A DNA stretch of 5,735 bases from Alphaproteobacteria bacterium (lineage in GTDB: Bacteria; Pseudomonadota; Alphaproteobacteria; SMXP01): contig JANQLI010000217.1 in assembly GCA_028280675.1 (NCBI GenBank), positions 1-5,735 on the forward strand, in the 5' to 3' direction. The notes beneath the pieces are model-generated. The model did not search any database. It was not told where the DNA came from and was given only the letters and a program-made list of their open reading frames with translations. Shown one piece after another: positions 1-4,959 of the stretch; position 1 is the stretch's first letter; the number at the start of each line of letters is the position of its first letter. A program made the translations under genes and the position numbers.

Positions 1-445
1 GTTCGGCGATCAGCTTTTCCATAATCGCGCGGGGATTATCACCGCGCAGCAAGGGGCGCGTATCGCGACGCGAGACCCGCTCCATCAGCAGGTCCAAATC
101 GGCTCTTAACCAAACCGAAATGGCGGTTTCTTTGATCAATTGCCGGGTTTCGTCATTCATAAACGCTCCGCCCCCCGTGGCGAGGACATGCGGATCTTCC
201 CCGAGCAGGCGGGCGATCACGCGGCGTTCACCGCGGCGAAACTCCTCTTCGCCGTGTTGTTCGAAGATTTCGGATACCGAGCACCCCGCGGCTGCTTCAA
301 TTTCAGCATCGGCATCCGCAAAAGGTAAGCCGAGCGCTTTGGCAAGTCGCCGCCCGACAGAGGATTTTCCTGCGCCCATCAGCCCAACCAGGACAATCGT
401 TTTACCAAGGTCTGGCCGGGGTGTATGTGAAGCGTCTTGTGTCAC
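1..445 (-). CDS. aroK: Shikimate kinase, 5' part (3' end outside window)
   Basis: Shikimate kinase phosphorylates the 3-hydroxyl of shikimate with ATP in the cytoplasm, on the path to chorismate and aromatic amino acids. The minus strand gives 148 codons before the window edge; the family is usually 170-200 residues, so the C-terminus (including the distal shikimate-binding arginine) is missing. Visible motifs: Walker A GLMGAGKSS (residues 21-29), the DAD shikimate/Mg site (44-46), EEEFRRGE with shikimate-binding R70, ATGGGAF (89-95), and the lid DTRPLL with R130. Assignments are by alignment from memory with E. coli AroK D34, R58, G79-81 and R117. The start is GTG at 445: an in-frame stop lies four codons upstream (457-455), and AAAGGA (456-451) sits 5 nt before the GTG. 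It is divergent from the rest of the window. aroB often follows aroK, but that region is not visible. Confidence 0.96.
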   Translation of the reverse strand, partial: MTQDASHTPRPDLGKTIVLVGLMGAGKSSVGRRLAKALGLPFADADAEIEAAAGCSVSEIFEQHGEEEFRRGERRVIARLLGEDPHVLATGGGAFMNDETRQLIKETAISVWLRADLDLLMERVSRRDTRPLLRGDNPRAIMEKLIAE

Positions 446-570
446 ATCTATCCTTTATGCGCGGCTGCACGGATCATCCCTGCATACGGGCTTATATACC
501 GGGAAACCTGCTGGACATCTCCCATTGCCGCATATTGAATTCCATCCCCACTGGCCATAAAATTGCCGTA

Positions 571-593
571 CAAGGCTTTTATGGTAAGCCTTG
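571..593. repeat. Perfect 8-bp inverted repeat with 7-nt loop
   Basis: CAAGGCTT (571-578), a 7-base spacer (579-585) and AAGCCTTG (586-593) form an uninterrupted dyad between the divergent genes. No T-run directly follows on either strand, so it does not look like a rho-independent terminator. It lies 126 bases upstream of the aroK start and 150 bases upstream of the microprotein start. That placement suits an operator or a leader hairpin in an aroK transcript. The dyad is seen directly; any regulatory role is inference. Confidence 0.45.
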
Positions 594-679
594 AGGGGAA
601 GGGCATCATTCACGTCTTAGTCATATTCTGCCACTATGTAGGATGAGACGCGGAATTATGCCACCCTTTTGTATGAGGA

Positions 680-700
680 TTGACAGAAAGCCGCTAAGAT
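680..700 (+). promoter_or_regulatory. Possible promoter elements upstream of the microprotein gene
   Basis: TTGACA (680-685) is a perfect -35 hexamer and TAAGAT (695-700) is a good -10-like hexamer, but only 9 bases separate them, far short of the usual 16-18. At a 17-base spacing from the TTGACA there is only a C-rich stretch. The position, 44-64 bases before the ATG at 744, is right for a promoter, so one hexamer may work with an unrecognised partner. Low confidence. Confidence 0.22.
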
Positions 701-743
701 GCCCCCTCTTGGGTGGATGAGATCAAGCGATATGTGAGTGTCT

Positions 744-887
744 ATGAATAAACCTTTTCTACTTTTTGCGATCCTTGTCTTGCTTATTGTGGGCGCTGGC
801 GTTGGTCTCGTGCTTTATGCGGGTGGGATGGACTCGCCGAATGAGCCAATAGAAACCGTGGTGCCCGATAGTAATTTTCCGAAATAA
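744..887 (+). CDS. 47-residue single-span membrane microprotein, function unknown
   Basis: The frame encodes 47 residues. After MNKP comes a hydrophobic, glycine-containing stretch (about residues 5-25) long enough for one membrane span, then an acidic, proline-containing tail (D30, E34, E37, D42) ending VVPDSNFPK. The lysine before the span and the acidic tail after it suggest an inner-membrane protein with N-terminus inside and tail in the periplasm. A weak ribosome-binding match, GTGAG (734-738), precedes the ATG by 5 bases; GTG at 738 is an in-frame alternative start. The next gene begins 38 bases after the stop, on the same strand. From memory, unverified, I associate similar tiny alphaproteobacterial proteins, one span then a tail like 'VEKVIPDxRFP', with this neighbourhood, which would argue for a real gene. 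It was not named by any motif I can assign. Confidence 0.62.
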   Translation: MNKPFLLFAILVLLIVGAGVGLVLYAGGMDSPNEPIETVVPDSNFPK

Positions 888-925
888 TTACCACATTTGT
901 GCGTGAAGAGTTGGACGGAACTGAG

Positions 926-2755
926 ATGCCTTTTCGGCTTTCGTATTTTTGCATTGGGTTTTTGAGCTGGGCATTGATGGCGCCAGCCCTCCTTTTTGCG
1001 CAAGAGGGGGAAGAGCGCGATGTCACTGGCCCGCCGCGGGGTATCATTGGCAAACCTCTGACATCACCTAGTACAGGAGCAACACCTGGCTCATCTCCCA
1101 GCTCGCCCAATGGCGCGTCGATGCGCAAGGGCAGCATTCAGATTGATCGCTTGAGTACAATCACTGATGCGAATGTCGGTTTGCTGACCGAAGGCTCAGG
1201 CGGCTTCGCGCGGGATATGTGGAGTGGGTCCGAAAGAGCGGTGCTTGAGGCACTGCTGCCCAAACTGCCCATCGCAACTCCTTCGCATGCTGTGAACGAT
1301 TTATCGCGCCGTTTGATTTTAACAACTGCGGTCATACCATCCGGAACCACGTCGGGCGCGTCTCTCTTAGAGATGCGTCTTCAGCGTTTGTTGGACGGAG
1401 GGCGCTATGACGATGTGATTGGCTTGGCAGGGCAGATTCCCGCAGTGAATGACAGCCCCCGCATTGCGGCTATCAAAGCGCAAGCTCACTTGTTGATAGG
1501 GCAAGTCACGGAAGCTTGTTCTCTTGCGCAAAGCGTCAAAGACGCCACCGAGAATACGATCTGGCTCAAGATCCGCACGTTCTGTTTCGCTGCGGCCGGA
1601 GAAAATGCTGCCGCCGATCTCACGGCTGGATTGTTGCGTGATCAAGGGCTGCAAGATGATGCGTTCAATGCATTGGTGGCGCGGATCACAACCGGTGCAG
1701 AAATTGATCTGCTCACTGACTATCAGGTGCAACCCATACATGTGGTCATGCATGGGCATTTGGGATTATCACCGGGTGACAAAGCGCTTGAGACAATGCC
1801 ACCTGGTTTATTTGCGGCTATTGCTGCGGATGAGCGGTTCGATGGAACCCTGCGTTTGAACAGTGCTTTAAAAGCGGAACGTATCGGTGTGTTGTCCGTT
1901 GAGACACTGGCTACTCTTTTTGATGCTGTCGCATTTTCAGAAGATGTTTTGGCCAAACCCTTATCGAATGCCGATAATCAAGACGATGCCCGTGCGCAAG
2001 CTTTGTTATACAGGGCGTTAAAAGTCAGCACGGTGCCGTCAGCTAGTGCTGAATTGATGCGCAAAGCGTTCACTCTGGCGCAAGCGCAAGGGACATATGA
2101 ATCCATTGCCCGTCTTTATTGGCCGGTCGTCCGTGGACTGGCAGCCTCAAGCGCTTATGCCTCTGTCTCTCTGGATATGGCGCGTGTTGCTGTGATTAAT
2201 GGCGATCAAACATCGGCGTTTTCGTGGTTTGATCTGGCGCGTCAAAGCGGGCAAGTGCTGACGTCAGAGCTCACTGACATGCGCGTGCTTCTTGCTGCGG
2301 CGGCATCATCCGAACAGCTCGCCTGGCGCGCCGCTGAGCCATATGAATGGCTCGGGATGGGGATGTCAGCGGAGGCGTTGAATAGACGTATTCATGAAAT
2401 CTTGGTGTTAGAGGGCCTTGGCTATCCCATTGCGCGGAATACCTCTGTACGCATGTTGAAAGGGGATAGTCATAGCATGTCGCAGAGTGTCTCTCCTGTT
2501 CTCCTCGCACGTTTGAAAAGCGCTCTTGTCGGCAGGCGGGAAGGAGAGGCTATTTTGCTTTCTCTTGTGGCTTTAGGGGAAGGCGGTCCCGCATCACTCT
2601 CAAGTGGCACTTTGGTCGAAGTCTTTGGCGCCCTTGCGCAATTGGGATTACATGCCGAAGGACGGCGTATTTTGTTTGACGCGTTAGCAGCAGGTCAACT
2701 TGACGCTGCGCATACAGCACATATTCTGCGCGACATGGCCCTGAGCGGAGAATAA
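926..2755 (+). CDS. Exported alpha-helical repeat-like protein, function unknown
   Basis: A 609-residue protein without an assignable enzymatic motif. Residues 1-25 look like a Sec signal peptide: R4, a hydrophobic core, then LLFA followed by QEGEE, so cleavage after A25 is likely. A Pro/Ser/Gly/Thr-rich linker (about 34-65) leads to a distinctive block (about 85-120) with GLLTEGSGG, MWSGS and LLPKLP. From about 150 to the end the sequence is Ala/Leu-rich and helical, with TPR-like stretches such as LLDGGRYDDVIGLAGQIP (155-172) and AQLGLHAEGRRILFDALAAG (571-590). An alpha-solenoid in the periplasm is the likely fold. I chose the ATG at 926 over the in-frame GTG at 899: it puts the signal peptide at the N-terminus and has GGA (917-919) 6 bases upstream. 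The stop codon abuts xerD, implying co-transcription. From memory, unverified, similar proteins precede xerD in other alphaproteobacteria. Function unknown; a scaffold or envelope role is inference. Confidence 0.85.
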   Translation: MPFRLSYFCIGFLSWALMAPALLFAQEGEERDVTGPPRGIIGKPLTSPSTGATPGSSPSSPNGASMRKGSIQIDRLSTITDANVGLLTEGSGGFARDMWSGSERAVLEALLPKLPIATPSHAVNDLSRRLILTTAVIPSGTTSGASLLEMRLQRLLDGGRYDDVIGLAGQIPAVNDSPRIAAIKAQAHLLIGQVTEACSLAQSVKDATENTIWLKIRTFCFAAAGENAAADLTAGLLRDQGLQDDAFNALVARITTGAEIDLLTDYQVQPIHVVMHGHLGLSPGDKALETMPPGLFAAIAADERFDGTLRLNSALKAERIGVLSVETLATLFDAVAFSEDVLAKPLSNADNQDDARAQALLYRALKVSTVPSASAELMRKAFTLAQAQGTYESIARLYWPVVRGLAASSAYASVSLDMARVAVINGDQTSAFSWFDLARQSGQVLTSELTDMRVLLAAAASSEQLAWRAAEPYEWLGMGMSAEALNRRIHEILVLEGLGYPIARNTSVRMLKGDSHSMSQSVSPVLLARLKSALVGRREGEAILLSLVALGEGGPASLSSGTLVEVFGALAQLGLHAEGRRILFDALAAGQLDAAHTAHILRDMALSGE

Positions 2756-2758
2756 ATG
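2747..2758 (+). promoter_or_regulatory. xerD ribosome binding site overlapping the upstream gene end
   Basis: GGAG (2747-2750) lies within the last codons of the exported-protein gene. It is followed by AA, the TAA stop (2753-2755) and the ATG of xerD (2756). Ribosomes finishing the upstream gene end exactly where xerD starts, so translational coupling is likely. A second purine-rich site just inside xerD (AGGAG, 2759-2763) precedes the alternative GTG at 2768. Confidence 0.6.
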
Positions 2759-3700
2759 AGGAGAGACGTGATCGCAGGTGAGCATCACATTGAAGCCTTT
2801 TTAGAAATGCTCAGTGTTGAACGGGGCTCTGCCAAAAACACGCTCGACTCATATACACGTGATCTGACGGATTTCGCAGCCTTCTTAGGTCAGAAAAAGG
2901 TTGCGGTCCACAATGCGTCTGCGAAACACATCCATGCTTATCTGCGTTCGCTTGATGACGCAGGGTTAAGTGCCGCTACCGCAATGCGGCGTTTATCGGC
3001 ATTGCGGCAATTCTATCAATTTCTCTACAGTGAAGGCGTGCGGGATGATGATCCGTGTGCGACGATTGATGCGCCGCGCGCGGGCAAAGCACTGCCGAAA
3101 ACATTAAGTGAAGATCACGTGCAAGCTTTATTGGATGTCTGTGCGGCGGATGACTCGCCGGACGGTTTGCGACGGCGCTGTTTAATGGAAATTCTGTATG
3201 CGACCGGTCTTCGTGTCTCGGAACTTGTGTCTTTGCCCCTGGCCGCGGTCCAAGGCGACCCACGCTTGATCATGGTGACGGGCAAGGGCGGGCGCGAGCG
3301 TTTGGTGCCGCTCAGTGAGGCTGCCCGTGAAGCGATCGCCGCTTATCTCGCCGTCAGGGATGTTTTTTTGACAAAGGGGGCCGGGCCACAGACAAAAAAT
3401 GCAACGCGCTTTCTGTTTCCATCACGGGGCGCGTCAGGCCATCTGACGCGGCATCGCTTTGGGCAAATGCTCAAAGACCTCGCCATCAAAGCCGGGCTTG
3501 ATCCGTCCTCTCTGTCACCGCATACGTTGCGCCATGCTTTTGCCAGCCATCTTCTGAGCCATGGCGCTGATCTCCGGAGTGTGCAGCAGATGTTGGGTCA
3601 TGCGGATATTTCGACGACTCAGATCTACACCCATGTTCTGGAAGAACGCCTGAAGACGCTTGTGGAAAAGCATCATCCGCTGGCAAAGAAGCAGGCGTAA
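2756..3700 (+). CDS. xerD: Site-specific tyrosine recombinase XerD
   Basis: XerD works with XerC at the chromosomal dif site, under FtsK control, to resolve chromosome dimers before division. The 314-residue product has the family's usual size. The N-terminal SAM-like core-binding domain spans about 10-95 (AKNTLDSYTRDL). The C-terminal catalytic domain carries the full set R153 (ATGLRVSEL), K177 (VTGKGGRERL), H256 and R259 (HTLRHAFASHLL), H282 (LGHADISTTQ) and nucleophile Y291 (IYTHV). The ATG directly follows the previous stop (TAAATG), with GGAG (2747-2750) 5 bases upstream inside the preceding gene. A GTG at 2768, preceded by AGGAG (2759-2763), is an alternative start giving 310 residues. 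XerC is the main alternative family member. The C-terminus EERLKTLVEKHHPLAKK, and the location near aroK and accA as I recall for alphaproteobacterial xerD, favour XerD. No att-like repeats or phage genes flank it. Confidence 0.93.
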   Translation: MRRDVIAGEHHIEAFLEMLSVERGSAKNTLDSYTRDLTDFAAFLGQKKVAVHNASAKHIHAYLRSLDDAGLSAATAMRRLSALRQFYQFLYSEGVRDDDPCATIDAPRAGKALPKTLSEDHVQALLDVCAADDSPDGLRRRCLMEILYATGLRVSELVSLPLAAVQGDPRLIMVTGKGGRERLVPLSEAAREAIAAYLAVRDVFLTKGAGPQTKNATRFLFPSRGASGHLTRHRFGQMLKDLAIKAGLDPSSLSPHTLRHAFASHLLSHGADLRSVQQMLGHADISTTQIYTHVLEERLKTLVEKHHPLAKKQA

Positions 3701-3727
3701 CGTCAATGTGTTGTCATTGTCCTGCGG

Positions 3728-3756
3728 TTGACATGCCTCTGGCGCGCGCCTAGTGT
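3728..3756 (+). promoter_or_regulatory. Sigma-70-like promoter for mcl1
   Basis: TTGACA (3728-3733) is followed after exactly 17 bases by TAGTGT (3751-3756), which keeps the most conserved -10 positions (T1, A2, T6). Initiation would be expected near 3763, leaving an mcl1 leader of about 40 bases. A small dyad, CAATG-N6-CATTG (3704-3719), lies just upstream of the -35 and could be a regulator site, though a 5-bp match can occur by chance. The gap between xerD and mcl1 (102 bases) shows no terminator hairpin, so read-through from xerD is also possible. Confidence 0.55.
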
Positions 3757-3802
3757 CCGGCCAAATCTAAGGTCTTTTCTACAGTTTAAGGAAACCCATC
3801 TC

Positions 3803-4855
3803 ATGAGTTTCACCGTTGTCGATCCCGCGCCCATTCGCTTGTGCCGTTCACAATTATTCGTGCCCTGTGTGCGTCCGGCATTGTTTGAAAAAGCGGCGAA
3901 TGGCCCGGCGGATGTCATCTCGCTTGATCTCGAAGATTCGGTTGCGCCAGCCGATAAGCCCGCAGCGCGTCAAAATGTGATTCAGGGACTCAACGATATT
4001 GACTTTGGCGATAAAACACTCTCTATGCGGATTAATGGCCTCGACACGCCGTGGTGTTATCGTGATGTGATTGATGTGGTTGAGCAGGGCGGTGAACGTC
4101 TCGACATCATTATGATTCCGAAAGTGGGATGTGCAGCCGATGTCTATGCCATCGATATGTTGATCACCCAGGTTGAGAATGCTGTTGGCCGTAAGAAGCC
4201 GTTGAAGTTGGAATTGATTATTGAAAGCGCTGCTGGTCTTGAAAATATCAATGAGATTGCGGCCGCCAGCCCGCGCCTTGATGCGCTGCATTTTGGCGCG
4301 GCGGATTATGCCGCCTCCACTGGGATGCGCACCACTAATATTGGCGGGCCAAATCCGGATTACACCATTCTCACCGATGCCGATGCAGACGGCGCGCGTG
4401 ATATTCACTGGCAAGACCTCTGGCATTATCCGATGATGCGCATGGTGGCGGCCGCGCGCGCGAATGGCTTGCGTCCCATTGATGGACCCTTTGGCAATTA
4501 TGCCGATCCTGACGGCTTTACATCCCATGCCAATCGTTCGGCGATTTTGGGGTGTGAGGGCAAATGGGCGATCCACCCAAGTCAGGTGCCTCTCGCCAAT
4601 GACGTGTTCACGCCGCCTGCCGAGGAAGTTAAAAAAGCCAACCGTATTCTGAAAGAGATGAAAAAAGGCCAGTCTGAAGGGTTTGGGGCCGTTGCCATGG
4701 ATGGCGGCTTGATTGATGCCGCATCAATCCGTCAAGCTGAAGTGATTGTCCGGCAAATGCGTATGATCCGTGCTGCCGCTCGTGCGCAAAAGGCCCGCAC
4801 AGAGGCGACGCCAGCGAAAAAAGGTAAATCCACAGCCAGAAAATCAAAAAAATAG
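3803..4855 (+). CDS. mcl1: L-malyl-CoA / beta-methylmalyl-CoA lyase (HpcH/HpaI–CitE superfamily)
   Basis: This cytoplasmic enzyme reversibly cleaves malyl-CoA to glyoxylate and acetyl-CoA, and beta-methylmalyl-CoA to glyoxylate and propionyl-CoA, as in the ethylmalonyl-CoA pathway. The 350-residue product has the TIM-barrel motifs of the CitE-like family: LDLEDSVAP (41-49), MRINGLDTP with R76 (75-83), IMIPKVGCAADVYA (103-116), IIESAAG with metal-binding E141, GAADYAAS with metal-binding D168, KWAIHPSQ (254-261) and GLIDAASIRQAEV (302-314, D305 probably the aspartate supplied to a neighbouring subunit). From memory E141, D168 and R76 carry the same numbers in Rhodobacter Mcl1 (318 residues). 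The start is ATG 3803, with AAGGAA (3788-3793) 9 bases upstream; a TTG-initiated 25-residue extension would overlap the promoter. Residues after about 322 form an unusual basic tail (AKKGKSTARKSKK). A malyl-CoA thioesterase or (S)-citramalyl-CoA lyase role is possible but less likely given the close Mcl1 match. Confidence 0.9.
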   Translation: MSFTVVDPAPIRLCRSQLFVPCVRPALFEKAANGPADVISLDLEDSVAPADKPAARQNVIQGLNDIDFGDKTLSMRINGLDTPWCYRDVIDVVEQGGERLDIIMIPKVGCAADVYAIDMLITQVENAVGRKKPLKLELIIESAAGLENINEIAAASPRLDALHFGAADYAASTGMRTTNIGGPNPDYTILTDADADGARDIHWQDLWHYPMMRMVAAARANGLRPIDGPFGNYADPDGFTSHANRSAILGCEGKWAIHPSQVPLANDVFTPPAEEVKKANRILKEMKKGQSEGFGAVAMDGGLIDAASIRQAEVIVRQMRMIRAAARAQKARTEATPAKKGKSTARKSKK

Positions 4856-4892
4856 TCTGACTTTCGCCAAATTTCGTGTATTTACCATTCTC

Positions 4893-4921
4893 TTGTCGCC
4901 AGGGACCAGGGAAGGTCTAAT
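4893..4921 (+). promoter_or_regulatory. Sigma-70-like promoter for accA
   Basis: TTGTCG (4893-4898, four of six matches to TTGACA) is separated by exactly 17 bases from TCTAAT (4916-4921, five of six matches to TATAAT). Initiation would fall near 4928, giving an accA leader of about 30 bases. accA can therefore be transcribed independently of mcl1. Confidence 0.55.
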
Positions 4922-4925
4922 AATC

Positions 4926-4940
4926 CTTAGTATTTCTAAG
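4926..4940. repeat. Small dyad in the accA leader
   Basis: CTTAG (4926-4930), five A/T bases and CTAAG (4936-4940) form a 15-base dyad covering the expected accA transcription start. This is a plausible position for a repressor site, but the arms are short and I match it to no known regulator. Confidence 0.25.
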
Positions 4941-4959
4941 TGGATTGAGTTAACGCACT

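Larger units (their letters stand above)
446..743. other. Divergent intergenic region between aroK and the microprotein gene
   Basis: This 298-bp spacer must hold the promoters of both divergent units. It contains the perfect dyad at 571-593 and a TTGACA at 680-685 (separate entries). On the minus strand a TATATA (498-493) could be a -10 element for aroK, but no convincing -35 lies 16-18 nt before it. A minus-strand open frame of 36 codons (558-448, ATG to TAG) stops two bases before the aroK GTG. It has no visible ribosome binding site, so I do not annotate it as a gene. No rho-independent terminator or RNA gene was recognised. Confidence 0.6.

Noticed and set aside
120..560. Plus-strand open frame of 146 codons over aroK
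   Set aside because: It is antisense to the clear shikimate kinase frame and its product is low-complexity Ser/Arg/Pro-rich without recognisable motifs.
661..716. CCACCC (661-666) and GGGTGG (711-716) as a hairpin
   Set aside because: Only six pairs across a 44-base loop; expected by chance in a region of this size.
641..722. Direct repeat GGATGAGA at 641-648 and 715-722
   Set aside because: An 8-base repeat is expected about once by chance in a 300-base spacer, and no further structure supports it.
899..925. GTG at 899 as start of the exported protein
   Set aside because: It would put nine charged residues before an otherwise ideal signal peptide; the ATG at 926 has better spacing to a ribosome binding site.
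917..945. GGAAC as part of an EcfG-type stress promoter
   Set aside because: No CGTT element lies at the required spacing and the motif overlaps the start of a gene.
926..1000. Lipoprotein signal because of a cysteine at residue 9
   Set aside because: The cysteine lies inside the hydrophobic core and is not in a lipobox; a Sec signal cleaved after LLFA fits better.
2756..3700. Tyrosine recombinase as sign of an integrated element
   Set aside because: It matches housekeeping XerD in size and motifs, sits among core genes, and no attachment repeats or phage genes are present.
3728..3802. 25-residue N-terminal extension of malyl-CoA lyase from a TTG
   Set aside because: The TTG is the first half of the probable -35 element, and the ATG at 3803 has a ribosome binding site and matches the family N-terminus.
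3854..4576. Minus-strand open frame of 240 codons inside mcl1
   Set aside because: It is antisense to a strongly supported enzyme and has no domain resemblance or ribosome binding site; typical shadow frame.
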